Assembly (NCBI GenBank): GCA_964640665.1
Contig: CAZXHT010000013.1
Span: 20,492 to 84,491 of the forward strand
Origin: DATKYQ01 sp964640665
GTDB taxonomy: Bacteria; Myxococcota; B64-G9
Direction: 5' to 3'
DNA: 64,000 nucleotides
The notes under the pieces: model-generated
What the model was told of the DNA's origin: nothing
The model's database searches: none
Seen by the model: only the letters and a program-made list of their open reading frames with translations
Part shown: positions 54,488 to 63,921 of the stretch, piece by piece
Layout of the letters: every line of letters starts with the position of its first letter
Numbering within the stretch: the stretch's first letter is position 1
Made by a program: the position numbers and the translations under genes

Positions 54488-55885
54488 ATGAAGATACCGA
54501 GAACAATAGCTTCACTTCTGGCAGTTTTGTTACTCACGCTTACGGGCACCGTGTTTTTCCAGTGCGGCAGCGATAAGGCCGGAGAAGGTGCTTTTTGCGA
54601 GAAAGACGCAAACTGCCGATCGGGCCTCGTTTGCCGGGACAACATCTGCGTCAAGCCGGACGTCAACGACTGTAGTCCCCCCTGCAAGGATTTCGAGACC
54701 TGTTTCGAGGGTAAATGCATCGTGGCCGGCGATCCCAACGACCAGGACGGTGACGGTCACCAGATAAAGCCGCAGGGCGACGATTGCAACGACTTCGACT
54801 ACACTATCCATCCGGGCGCCTACGAGTACTGCGACGGCATCGACAACAACTGCGACGGCTCGGTCGACGAGGATTGTCCCCCATGTCCCGAGGGTTCGAA
54901 CCAGGACTGCGGAACCGACATCGGCGAGTGCACGGCCGGAGTCCAGTCATGCAGCGGAGGAAAATGGGAGGCATGCAGCGGCAAGGGCCCGGAGCCCGAG
55001 TCCTGCGACAACAAGGACAACGATTGCGACGGGATGACCGACGAGGTGTGCCCATGCACGGACGGCGATCAACTCCCCTGTGGGCTGGAAGAGGGAACCT
55101 GTGTCTCCGGCAACCAGACCTGCGAGCAGGGTGCCTGGACCGGCTGCCACGACGGACAACTGCCGCAGGATGAAGCCTGCGACGGGTTGGACAACGATTG
55201 CGACGGGTTCACCGACGAGGGCTTCAACCTGGGTTTCGCCTGCAGCGGCGAGGGCGAGTGCGGGGCCGGTCAGATCGAATGCATCGCGGAGATGGACACG
55301 ATCTGCAGCACCATGCCCGGCGGTTCGGCCGACCAGTCGTCAGCCGAGATCTGCGACATTAAAGACAACGACTGCGACGGGTTGACCGACGAGGGACTGG
55401 AAGCGGACGAGGCGCCGAACACCTGCACCTTGGCCGGCGATCTGGGCGGGATCCCGGATGACGGCTCCTCGTTGGTAGTGTCCGGCAACCTGTGGCCTCC
55501 GGGAGACGAAGACTGGTACAAGATCCTGGCCACGGACGACATCACCGAGGATCTCGACGATAGCTGCGACCGGTTCAAGTTTCAGCTGCGCTTCCTTGTA
55601 AATCCCGGTGACAAGATGCTCTTCGACGTCTACGCCGAAAGCTGCACCGAACCGACCGATCTGTGCACCGACGACACCGAGTACGATCACGCCTACAACA
55701 GTCAATTCCTTACTACCCCGGACACCGAGGGCATGGGCCAGTGCCCCTGCAGCGCCGATCCGACCGAGGGCATGGCGACCTGCTCGAGCGAACCCAAAAC
55801 CTTCTACATCAGGGTACACGGCCCTGCCGGAGATCAGGCCACCTGTGACAACTACCAGCTGTCGATCTCGAACGGTGTCGAGTGA
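54488..55885 (+). CDS. MopE-like metal-binding-motif lipoprotein A
   Basis: The product has 465 residues with signal ending VFFQC (lipobox). After a Cys motif CEKDANCRSGLVCRDNIC and CKDFETCFEGKC, four MopE-type repeats (YCDGIDNNCDGSVDED, SCDNKDNDCDGMTDEV, ACDGLDNDCDGFTDEG, ICDIKDNDCDGLTDEG) span about 85-300. The C-terminal domain (about 310-465) has DEDWYKILATDD and FYIRVHGPAG, similar to a pre-peptidase beta sandwich. The same architecture recurs in the gene at 57710. MopE motifs are known from copper-binding surface proteins of Methylococcus; metal binding here is inference. The start lies just after a TATAGT-type -10 (54470-54475). Confidence 0.85.
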   Translation: MKIPRTIASLLAVLLLTLTGTVFFQCGSDKAGEGAFCEKDANCRSGLVCRDNICVKPDVNDCSPPCKDFETCFEGKCIVAGDPNDQDGDGHQIKPQGDDCNDFDYTIHPGAYEYCDGIDNNCDGSVDEDCPPCPEGSNQDCGTDIGECTAGVQSCSGGKWEACSGKGPEPESCDNKDNDCDGMTDEVCPCTDGDQLPCGLEEGTCVSGNQTCEQGAWTGCHDGQLPQDEACDGLDNDCDGFTDEGFNLGFACSGEGECGAGQIECIAEMDTICSTMPGGSADQSSAEICDIKDNDCDGLTDEGLEADEAPNTCTLAGDLGGIPDDGSSLVVSGNLWPPGDEDWYKILATDDITEDLDDSCDRFKFQLRFLVNPGDKMLFDVYAESCTEPTDLCTDDTEYDHAYNSQFLTTPDTEGMGQCPCSADPTEGMATCSSEPKTFYIRVHGPAGDQATCDNYQLSISNGVE

Positions 55886-55937
55886 GCGAGTCTGCGATGT
55901 TCCCCCAACCTCCATCACCTTCTCAAAGAGGAACCAG

Positions 55938-57695
55938 ATGAACGGACGACCGCACCTTGCCGCGTATACCATTCTGGAGTTCATGTTCCTTATGGGCTGC
56001 GGCCCGCAGGACGGAGGGCAGATCGATCTCAAGATCCAATATACGCAGCCGGCGGACACTCCCGCGGGCCTGCGCGGCGAACCGCCGCCTTTCATCAACA
56101 ACTTCAGGTTGTGCGTCTCTGCGGCCGACATGAAGCTGGCCAAGTGCCAGAATTTCAACCTGGCCGACTACCTCACCAGGGGCAAGGCCCGCATCGGCGG
56201 AATTCCAATCGGCGACGGGCGCAAGGTGACCTTCCAGGGATACTATCTCAACGAGAACTCGGATACAGATGTCAACTGGTGCGGCGAAGTCAGCGGCGTG
56301 GCGATAAAGAAAAACTCGACCGCAAAGATTAGCATGTTCATCACCGCCTGTTCCAACTTCACCCTCACCCGGGGTACGCTGACAACTGCGCGCGTGTTTC
56401 ATACGGCCACCGCTCTGCTCGACGGCCGAGTGCTGATCAGCGGCGGCTTTTCGACCAAGTTCACAGATCAGATCTGCACCGACGGCGACTGCCTTCGGCT
56501 GGCCGCCACCGATTCCATCGAAATCTACGATCCGGCCGACGGAACCTTCGAATCCATCGAATCCAATCCGGAACTGGTGCTGGGAACCTCGCGGGCCTTG
56601 CACACGGCCACCTTGTTGCCCGATGGCCGGGTGCTGGTAACCGGAGGCTGCAAACAAGCCATCTGGTACGAGACCTTCACGACCGGCCCGCGCACGCTCA
56701 TCGAAGTGGCAGACCAGGGCTGGGGCACGTCGGGCAGCACCGCCGAGATCATCGATCCCTCCAAGGGGACGGTCCAACCAATCACGGCGGCCATGCCGAC
56801 CTCACGGGCGCTGCACTCGGCCATGGCCCTGCCCAACGGGGATGTGTTGCTGTTCGGCGGGTTGAGCATCGGCAACATGACCACGGGCTCGGCTACCAGG
56901 TACCAGGCCGCGGCATCCGAGTTCGAGGATCTGCCCACGGGACTACAGGTACCGCGCCAGTCGATGCTGTTTCAAAAACTCGTAGGCGGCGACGCGACCC
57001 GGGCGCTGGTCTGGGGAGGGAACTCACCGCCCCCCCAGACAGGAGCCGGAACATTCTCGGAAATCATCAGCGTTTCAGAGGACGGCTCCCTGCAGAGCAC
57101 CCTGCCCCTGTTCGTCACCAGCCCGCCGAACATGGGATTTCCATCCTTCCACTCCTCGGGCACCTTGCTCGACTCGGGCCAGATGCTCCTTACCGGCGGT
57201 ATGCTGGTCGATAAATCCATTTACCCCGACCTGCAGAAACCCGAGGTACTCAGGAGATATCGCCTGCTGGATCTCACGGAAGGCACGGAGTCGATCGCCG
57301 CCCCGGCCAACGAAAACAACACCATGAACTTCTTCAGAGCCATGCACACGGTCACGCCCCTTTCGAAAAAGCTCAGCTCGGACGATGACGGAACCAGGGT
57401 GTTGATCGCCGGCGGCCTGACGGCGGCCCATTTTTCGTCCAGTGTCGATTTTGAACCGCAGGACAACGCGGAGTTCTTCACTCCCTGGGAACTCGACACT
57501 ATCAACACGTTCGTAACCATCCAGATCAAGGGTGTCTCGGTGAACATGAACGAGCCGCGCGCGGGACACACGGCCACAACCTTGCAAGACGGCACGATCC
57601 TGTTGACCGGCGGATTCACCGGCAGTAACGAACCCAACATCTCGAATACGGCCGAGATATTCAATCCACAGAACCGGGAACTCAGGCGGGAATGA
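55938..57695 (+). CDS. Kelch-repeat lipoprotein
   Basis: The ATG at 55938 follows AAAGAGGAACCAG; 585 residues with lipobox FLMGC (Cys21). The N-terminal 130 residues form a beta domain (FINNFRLCVSAADMKLAKC). The rest is six or seven kelch/galactose-oxidase-type blades: RVFHTATALLDGRVLISGG, RALHTATLLPDGRVLVTGG, RALHSAMALPNGDVLLFGG, SGTLLDSGQMLLTGG and RAGHTATTLQDGTILLTGG. It is flanked by two related MopE-like genes, so the three probably form one surface complex. No catalytic copper ligands of galactose oxidase were identified. Confidence 0.85.
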   Translation: MNGRPHLAAYTILEFMFLMGCGPQDGGQIDLKIQYTQPADTPAGLRGEPPPFINNFRLCVSAADMKLAKCQNFNLADYLTRGKARIGGIPIGDGRKVTFQGYYLNENSDTDVNWCGEVSGVAIKKNSTAKISMFITACSNFTLTRGTLTTARVFHTATALLDGRVLISGGFSTKFTDQICTDGDCLRLAATDSIEIYDPADGTFESIESNPELVLGTSRALHTATLLPDGRVLVTGGCKQAIWYETFTTGPRTLIEVADQGWGTSGSTAEIIDPSKGTVQPITAAMPTSRALHSAMALPNGDVLLFGGLSIGNMTTGSATRYQAAASEFEDLPTGLQVPRQSMLFQKLVGGDATRALVWGGNSPPPQTGAGTFSEIISVSEDGSLQSTLPLFVTSPPNMGFPSFHSSGTLLDSGQMLLTGGMLVDKSIYPDLQKPEVLRRYRLLDLTEGTESIAAPANENNTMNFFRAMHTVTPLSKKLSSDDDGTRVLIAGGLTAAHFSSSVDFEPQDNAEFFTPWELDTINTFVTIQIKGVSVNMNEPRAGHTATTLQDGTILLTGGFTGSNEPNISNTAEIFNPQNRELRRE

Positions 57696-57709
57696 CCTGG
57701 AGGCACGTT

Positions 57710-59596
57710 ATGAAAAAGTCACTTCACGCGGCGACCCTATTTGGCGCGATCCTGTTGCTGGCGGCGCTTTCACCTTCGTGTGGCAGCGATGTTAAAGTCG
57801 GCCCGGGCGGCTTCTGTGAAAAAGACACCCAGTGTGAAACGGGGCTGATCTGCAAGCAGAACATCTGCGTCGAGCCCGGCACTGGCGATTGCGATCCGCC
57901 TTGTAAAGATGACGAGGTCTGCCGCGACGGCACATGCGTTCCGATCAACCCCGCATCCGACCAGGACGGCGACGGCTGGTCGAGCACCGACGATTGCGAC
58001 GACCTGGATCCCTTCACCCACCCGGCCGACGACGAAAACGGAATTCCCGGAGGCTTCGAGTACTGCGACGGAAAGGACAACGACTGCGACGGCGTGACCG
58101 ACGAGGATTGCCGGGCGTGCCACGACGGTGACACCCAGGACTGCGGCACCGACATGGGAGAATGCACCCCCGGCGTACAGACCTGTACGGCCGGAGTCTA
58201 CGGCGAGTGCTCTGGCCAGGGCCCGGTGGCCGAGAAACCCGACGGTCTCGACAACGACTGCGACGGTTCGATCGACGAGGGCCTGCCCTGCGAAACCGGC
58301 CAGACCCAGGCCTGCGGCACCGATATCGGCGAATGCTCCCCGGGCCAGCAGGAATGCCTGGAGGGTAAGTGGGGCCTGTGCCAGGGGCTGATGCCGGCGC
58401 CCGAAGTATGTGACGGCAAGGACAACGACTGCGATGGCCTGCTCGACGACGGATTCATGATCGGCCAGGTGTGTGACGGCATCGGAGAGTGTGGAGCGGG
58501 AACTTTCGAATGCGCCATGCAAGATTCCATCCGCTGCAGCACAGAACCGGGCGGCAGCCTGGACCAGTCGGCGCAGGACATCTGCAACGGCCTCGACGAC
58601 GACTGTGACGGAGACACCGACGAGTCTTTCAACATAGGCGCAACCTGCACCGGCACGGGCCTGTGCGGCAACGGCACAATCGAGTGCCTCAATCAGTCAA
58701 CGGCCATTTGCTCGAGCGATCCCGGCGGCAGCGGAGACCAGAGCGCCCTGGACGTGTGTGACGGGTACGACAACGACTGCGACGGCCTGACGGACGAGGA
58801 TTTCGGCATCGGCACCGCCTGCAACGGCGAGGGCGCCTGCGGCCCGGGCCAGGTCGAGTGCGCCACAGAGGACGACACGCGCTGTTCTTCAAACCCCGGC
58901 GGCAGCCAGGACAACTCGCAAGCAGAGTCGTGCGACGGTCTCGACAACAACTGCGACGGTGAGACCGATGAGGGCAACGACATAGACCTGTGCAGCCCCT
59001 TGCCGCCCCACGTGGTCGGGGCCGTCTGCAACCGGGTCGGGGCAACCTGTGAGATAAGCGACCCGGCTCAGGACTGCGAGTTGGGCTACTGGGACCTGAA
59101 CGGCGACTACGACGACGGCTGCGAGCTTTCCGACGACGGCGCCGGCAACATCTGCGACGATGCCATCGGGCTCCAGGACGTGAGCGATTTCGGCGGCGGC
59201 GGCATCGAGACGGCCGCCGGACTGCTGGTTCCGGCCGGCGACGAAGACTGGTACCAGATTACCGGCGTGGACAACCTGGTAGACGACGAGCAGGTTTCCG
59301 GTTGCGACTCATACAACGTGCAGATCTCGTTCATCAACCAGCCGGAAGGCGTGGTCTTCGACGTCAGCACCGACTCGTGCACCGAGTCGGGCTGTACTCT
59401 CTCGAACCAGTTTGAGTTCCTGACAAACTTCCGTGACGCCGTCGGCATCGGCGAATGCCCCTGCTCGATGACCAACGAACCCGGTAAGAACATCTGCGAC
59501 AAGGAAGACCACGTCTTCTACATACGCGTCTACCGCCTGGCAGGCTACCCGGTCAGCGACGAAGAGTACGAGATCCAGATCACCAACGGGATATGA
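57710..59596 (+). CDS. MopE-like metal-binding-motif lipoprotein B
   Basis: The ATG at 57710 lies 6 bases after GGAGG and gives 628 residues with lipobox SPSC. The Cys motif CEKDTQCETGLICKQNIC is followed by six MopE repeats (for example YCDGKDNDCDGVTDED, VCDGKDNDCDGLLDDG, VCDGYDNDCDGLTDED, SCDGLDNNCDGETDEG) over about 110-430. A C-terminal domain (DEDWYQITGVDN, GECPCSMTNEPG, FYIRVYRLAG) closely resembles that of lipoprotein A at 54488. It is thus a paralogue with two extra repeats. Third gene of the small surface operon. Confidence 0.85.
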   Translation: MKKSLHAATLFGAILLLAALSPSCGSDVKVGPGGFCEKDTQCETGLICKQNICVEPGTGDCDPPCKDDEVCRDGTCVPINPASDQDGDGWSSTDDCDDLDPFTHPADDENGIPGGFEYCDGKDNDCDGVTDEDCRACHDGDTQDCGTDMGECTPGVQTCTAGVYGECSGQGPVAEKPDGLDNDCDGSIDEGLPCETGQTQACGTDIGECSPGQQECLEGKWGLCQGLMPAPEVCDGKDNDCDGLLDDGFMIGQVCDGIGECGAGTFECAMQDSIRCSTEPGGSLDQSAQDICNGLDDDCDGDTDESFNIGATCTGTGLCGNGTIECLNQSTAICSSDPGGSGDQSALDVCDGYDNDCDGLTDEDFGIGTACNGEGACGPGQVECATEDDTRCSSNPGGSQDNSQAESCDGLDNNCDGETDEGNDIDLCSPLPPHVVGAVCNRVGATCEISDPAQDCELGYWDLNGDYDDGCELSDDGAGNICDDAIGLQDVSDFGGGGIETAAGLLVPAGDEDWYQITGVDNLVDDEQVSGCDSYNVQISFINQPEGVVFDVSTDSCTESGCTLSNQFEFLTNFRDAVGIGECPCSMTNEPGKNICDKEDHVFYIRVYRLAGYPVSDEEYEIQITNGI

Positions 59597-59669
59597 AAAC
59601 AGGCCACGGCGTAACCCCCCCATGATGTCCTAGTTACCCCAAACACGATCGATTCAGCCGGAGGTTTTC

Positions 59670-60479
59670 ATGAATCTCGAGACCGTTGTCTACCAGACGG
59701 ACGAGCGGGTAGGAGTTATCCGCCTCAATCGACCGACGCGGATGAATGCCGTCATCGAGCAGATGTACCTGGACTTGCAGACCGTGTTGAACGATGTTGC
59801 CGACGATGCGGACGTGCGCGCCTTGATCATCACCGGAACCGCCTTGCGGCGGGACGGGAAAGTCAAGCAGGCATTCTGCGCCGGGGCCGATCTCAAAGAA
59901 CATGCGGCGGGCAAGCGCACAGCCCGGCAGCAGCGCGAGTACATAATGCTGGCCCACGAAACCACGCGCCGGCTGCACGATCTGGGCAAGCCGGTAATCG
60001 CGGCCGTCAACGGACCGGCCCGGGGTGCCGGATCCGAGATGGCCCTCAACTGCGATTTCCTGTTCATGGCCGACGAGGCCAGCCTGGCCTTCACCGAGAC
60101 CGGCCTGGGGACCTTCGTGGGCGGCGGCGTTACCCGGCACCTGGCCCGGCTTACCGGCATGCAGACGGCCAAATACCTGGTCTACTCGGGCAAGGTGCTG
60201 AGCGGCCGGGAGGCCGTCACCGCGGGGTTGGCCCTGCATTCCTTCCCCATCGACAGCCTGCTTCAAGAAAGCATGTCCTTCGCGCGCAGGCTCGCAAAGC
60301 GTGCGCCCATCTCGATGGCTTTCGCCAAGGATCTGATCCAGGCCGCGCCGGGACGCGACCTGCGCACCGTTCTGCTCGCCGAGGCCGAGGCTATCCTGGC
60401 CTGCATGAACACCGAAGACTGGCACGAGGGCATCGCCTCGTTCGCCGAAAAAAGAGAACCCGTTTTCGAGGGGAAGTGA
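59670..60479 (+). CDS. Enoyl-CoA hydratase/isomerase family protein
   Basis: The product has 269 residues; CCGGAGG precedes the ATG. Crotonase features: INRPTRMNAVIEQM-like start (VIRLNRPTRMNAVIEQM), the oxyanion segment AFCAGADLKEHA, and NGPARGAGSEMALNCDFLFMADEASLAFTETGLGTFVGGGVTRHL. It hydrates or isomerises enoyl-CoA in fatty acid, aromatic or amino acid breakdown. The stop lies 3 bases before the next gene, an ADP-forming acyl-CoA synthetase, so the two act together on CoA thioesters. Confidence 0.9.
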   Translation: MNLETVVYQTDERVGVIRLNRPTRMNAVIEQMYLDLQTVLNDVADDADVRALIITGTALRRDGKVKQAFCAGADLKEHAAGKRTARQQREYIMLAHETTRRLHDLGKPVIAAVNGPARGAGSEMALNCDFLFMADEASLAFTETGLGTFVGGGVTRHLARLTGMQTAKYLVYSGKVLSGREAVTAGLALHSFPIDSLLQESMSFARRLAKRAPISMAFAKDLIQAAPGRDLRTVLLAEAEAILACMNTEDWHEGIASFAEKREPVFEGK

Positions 60480-60482
60480 ACC

Positions 60483-62621
60483 ATGAGTCTCGAGCGTGCC
60501 ATGAGAGCAACTTCGGTCGCGGTGGTGGGAGCCTCCCGGACGGAGACCAAGCGAGGCTACCAGGCAATTAAAACCCTTCTGGATGAAAAATTCGAGGGGC
60601 GCATCTATCCCGTAAACCCGAACGAGAAGAGCATTCTGGGCATCAAGTGTTACGAGAAAGTTTCCGACATCGAGGAGCCGGTCGAGATCGCCCTGATTAC
60701 CACCCCGGCCGCCAGCGTTCCGGCAATCCTGGATGACTGCGGCAAGAAAGGCGTCAGCGGGGCCGTGATCGTCGCGGGTGGCTTCGGCGAGATCGGCGAG
60801 ACGGGAAAGAAGCTAGAAAACATTCTGGCCGATACCGCCCGGCTGAACGGCATCCGCCTGATCGGTCCGAACACCTCGGGCATAATAAACGTCGCTGCCC
60901 GTCTCAACCTGGTCGGCCTGCGCAACGTGCCCTGCGGAGATATCGCCCTGCTCTCCCAGAGCGGCAACATGGCCCTGACGCTGATCACCGAGGCCTCGAT
61001 AAAAAGCTCGAAGGGGTTCTCCTATTACGTGGGAGTCGGCAACGAGGCCGATACCCGTTTCCACGAGTACCTGAGGTTCTTCCTGGACGATCCCGCAACC
61101 AAGGTCATCCTGATGTACGTCGAGGGCATGCGCGACGGCCGGGCGTTCTTGCGACAGGCCTACGAGACGACCCGGCACAAGCCGATTATCATGCTGAAGA
61201 GCGGGCGCTCGTCCACCGGGCAGCGTACGGCTGGTTCTCACACCGGCGCGCTGGCGGGCATGTCAGAAGTAGCGCGCACCGCCTTCAGGCGCGTCGGAAT
61301 CAATATCGTTGAAAACTCCGACGAGATGTTTCCCGCGGCCGAGACACTATCGAGCCTGCCCCCCGTCAGGAATAATCGTATCGCCATCCTGGCCGACGGT
61401 GGCGGGCACGCCACCATCGCCGCCGATCTGCTGTCCGACGCGAACATTGATATCCCCACCCTGAGCGAGAAAACCCAGGACAAACTGCGCGAGATTCTCC
61501 CTGCGGCGGCCGCGGTGGGCAATCCCGTGGACGTGGCCGGCGGAGCCGACGCCGACCCGGTCGTGTTCGCCAAGTGCGCCAACATCCTGCTGCACGACCC
61601 GCAAATCGGCGGGCTGCTGCTGGTTGGCCTGTTCGGCGGGTACGGCATCCGCTTCTTCGAGAAACTGGCCTTCGAGGAAGAGGACGCGGCGCACCAGATG
61701 GGAAAGCTCGTGCGTTCCACGAAAAAACCCATCGTGGTCCACAGCCTGTACAATTACGCAAAGCCCCATGCGCTCGACCTGCTGCGCTACTACGGCATCA
61801 CCGTCTACGACTCGCTGGAGATCGCCAGCAAGTGCATCGGCGTCCTGGCCGACCAGGGCAACTTCCTGCGAAGCCACGAAACCCAAACGAACTTCGTCTT
61901 CGACTGGGGGGCCAAGGCCAAGCGCGGCGGGAAGGACATAATCGCGCAGGCACGCGGGGAGGGTCGCACGGTCCTTCTGGAGCACGAGGCCAGGAGCCTG
62001 CTCGATCTACACGGCGCCAACTGCGGTATCCATCGCCTGGCTAGCTCGGACGCCGAGGCGATCGAGGCCGCCGCCGCCATGGAAGTCCCGGTGGCCATGA
62101 AGATCGTCTCCCCGCAGATCCTGCACAAGAGCGAGGCCGGGGGCGTGAAGTTAGAGTTGCTTGGCGATCAGGATGTGCGCCGGGCCTACGAGGAAATCAT
62201 GGCCAACGCCAAAAAGTACGAACCGGCGGCCGAGATACGCGGAGTCCTCGTCTCCCCGATGGCGCGCAAGGGGCAAGAACTCATTGTGGGCACCAAGGTT
62301 GACGCCCAGTTCGGCCCGGTGATCATGTTTGGAGTCGGTGGCATCATGGTAGAGGTTCTCAAAGACGTCTCGTTCCGCGTGCTGCCGCTGACCAACCGCG
62401 AGGCGCGCCTGATGATCGACGAGATCCGCTCCGTGGCCTTGCTCGACGGTTACCGTGGCCGGCCGCCCGCAGACAAGAAGTCAATCCGCAAGTTGCTGCT
62501 GATCATCTCTGAAGTGATAGAGGCCTATCCGGACATCCAGGAAATGGATCTCAATCCGGTGATCGCCTACAAGGACAGTGTCGAAATCGTCGATGTGCGC
62601 ATCTTGCTGAAAACGGAATAA
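60483..62621 (+). CDS. Acetate/acyl-CoA ligase (ADP-forming), fused alpha-beta
   Basis: The product has 712 residues with the domains CoA-binding (about 10-110, VAVVGASRTETKRGYQAIKTL), succinyl-CoA-synthetase-like (about 150-450), and ATP-grasp (about 495-712). Candidate phospho-histidines are in QRTAGSHTGALAG and in SPQILHKSEAGGVKLEL, matching the two-His relay known for ADP-forming acetyl-CoA synthetases. It converts acyl-CoA plus ADP and phosphate to the acid, CoA and ATP, giving ATP in fermentative metabolism. It is translationally close to the enoyl-CoA hydratase. Confidence 0.93.
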   Translation: MSLERAMRATSVAVVGASRTETKRGYQAIKTLLDEKFEGRIYPVNPNEKSILGIKCYEKVSDIEEPVEIALITTPAASVPAILDDCGKKGVSGAVIVAGGFGEIGETGKKLENILADTARLNGIRLIGPNTSGIINVAARLNLVGLRNVPCGDIALLSQSGNMALTLITEASIKSSKGFSYYVGVGNEADTRFHEYLRFFLDDPATKVILMYVEGMRDGRAFLRQAYETTRHKPIIMLKSGRSSTGQRTAGSHTGALAGMSEVARTAFRRVGINIVENSDEMFPAAETLSSLPPVRNNRIAILADGGGHATIAADLLSDANIDIPTLSEKTQDKLREILPAAAAVGNPVDVAGGADADPVVFAKCANILLHDPQIGGLLLVGLFGGYGIRFFEKLAFEEEDAAHQMGKLVRSTKKPIVVHSLYNYAKPHALDLLRYYGITVYDSLEIASKCIGVLADQGNFLRSHETQTNFVFDWGAKAKRGGKDIIAQARGEGRTVLLEHEARSLLDLHGANCGIHRLASSDAEAIEAAAAMEVPVAMKIVSPQILHKSEAGGVKLELLGDQDVRRAYEEIMANAKKYEPAAEIRGVLVSPMARKGQELIVGTKVDAQFGPVIMFGVGGIMVEVLKDVSFRVLPLTNREARLMIDEIRSVALLDGYRGRPPADKKSIRKLLLIISEVIEAYPDIQEMDLNPVIAYKDSVEIVDVRILLKTE

Positions 62622-62661
62622 GCCGCGGGCACTACCCGGAATCAGGCCAAGCCACACAATT

Positions 62662-63558
62662 TTAGTTGGTTATTCTTTTCTCGACCATCCCGGCGATGCC
62701 GGACAAGGCGTCCTTGCGCGGGCCGAATATCCGAAGGGCCGCGTTCGCCTGGGCTAGCAGTTCACGGGCGCGCTGCCCGGCTGCGGAGGCGCCCGCCGCG
62801 CCGGGATAGGTGCTTCTCAGATTCTTCTCGTCCGAATCCGCCGGGCGGCCTAGGCTCTTGGAATCACCGGCAAATGCCAATAAGTCGTCGGCAATCTGGA
62901 AGGCCAGGCCGAGCGCCTTTCCTCCGTCGTCGAGCGCGTCGCGCTCGGACGGGCCGGCGCCGGCCAATAACCCCCCGAGTTGCAGCGCCGCTCTGAACAG
63001 GGCCCCGGTTTTACGGGCATGGATGAACTCGACCCCGGCGATCGTTGGTCTCCCCTCGCCCGGCCGGATGTCGTCGGCCTGGCCGCCAACCATCCCCCGC
63101 GGCCCGGCCGCCATAGAGACGATGGTCACGGCCCGCGGCAAAAGATCCGCAGAAATTTCATCGGCCAGCACCCAGAACGCATGGGTCAGCAGGGCGTCGC
63201 CCGCCAGAATGGCCATACCCTCCCCGAAGGCGCGGTGGCAGGCGGGCAGGCCGCGGCGCATGTCGTCGTCGTCCATGGCCGGCAAATCGTCGTGAATCAA
63301 CGAATAGGCGTGGATTAGTTCGAGCGCGCAGCCGGCCCCCAGGCCCAGCTCCTCGGGCTTGCCGCAGGCCCTGGCCGCCGCCAGCACAAGCAGCGGCCGC
63401 AAACGCTTGCCGCCGCCCATCAGCGTATAGCGCATGGCGGCGCCCAGCTCGCGTGGGCAGTCCGGTTCGCTTGCCGCCGCCTGCAGGATCAGATCGAGTT
63501 TCCCGTCGACAGCACGACGGTATGTCGCAAACCAGGTATCGAAGGCAAAGGCCGTCAT
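62662..63558 (-). CDS. ispA: Polyprenyl (farnesyl/geranyl) diphosphate synthase
   Basis: The product has 298 residues. The first Asp-rich motif is LIHDDLPAMDDDDMRRG (about 82-98) and the second is FQIADDLLAF, with GKRLRPLLV at the substrate site near 50. Short-chain class: the two residues before the first motif are small or aliphatic rather than bulky, so chain length farnesyl or geranylgeranyl is likely. It follows xseB by 4 bases. It makes isoprenoid diphosphates from the MEP products formed through dxs at 52452. Confidence 0.95.
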   Translation of the reverse strand: MTAFAFDTWFATYRRAVDGKLDLILQAAASEPDCPRELGAAMRYTLMGGGKRLRPLLVLAAARACGKPEELGLGAGCALELIHAYSLIHDDLPAMDDDDMRRGLPACHRAFGEGMAILAGDALLTHAFWVLADEISADLLPRAVTIVSMAAGPRGMVGGQADDIRPGEGRPTIAGVEFIHARKTGALFRAALQLGGLLAGAGPSERDALDDGGKALGLAFQIADDLLAFAGDSKSLGRPADSDEKNLRSTYPGAAGASAAGQRARELLAQANAALRIFGPRKDALSGIAGMVEKRITN

Positions 63559-63562
63559 GCGC

Positions 63563-63829
63563 TCAGTCTTCGGAGGCGTCTTCCCGTTCGAAGGGCACTT
63601 TGCGCTCCTTGCCGTCCACGGCCAGCAATAGCTGCACCTTATTTTCGGCGGCGTCGAGCTTCTTGGTCCCCTCGGCGGCCAGCTTCATTCCCTTCTCGAA
63701 CAACTCGATGGACTCGTCGAGCGAGAGTTCGCCGCTTTCGAGCCGCGCGACGATCTTCTCGAACTCTTCCATCAAGGCCTCGAAGCTCTTGTACCTCTTG
63801 CCTTCCTTCGTCTTGCGGGAGGTCGCCAT
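63563..63829 (-). CDS. xseB: Exodeoxyribonuclease VII small subunit
   Basis: The ATG at 63829 follows AGAGGAGAGCGAAAC and gives 88 residues; the longer frame is rejected. The family signature is present: SFEALMEEFEKIVARLESGELSLDESIELFEKGMKLAAEG. XseB is a helical subunit that coats the XseA nuclease; xseA itself is not in the window. It overlaps no gene and starts the xseB-ispA pair. Confidence 0.95.
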   Translation of the reverse strand: MATSRKTKEGKRYKSFEALMEEFEKIVARLESGELSLDESIELFEKGMKLAAEGTKKLDAAENKVQLLLAVDGKERKVPFEREDASED

Positions 63830-63921
63830 GTTTCGCTCTCCTCTATCGCTGCCACAGTCAAATCGCACGTTTACAAACCTATGCTTTACAACTATCGGCT
63901 ACTGGTGGCAAACTATTCCCC

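Noticed and set aside
54360..54515. Longer start of dxs
   Set aside because: The 52 extra codons have no similarity to Dxs and cross the divergent promoter; AAGGAG precedes the ATG at 54359.
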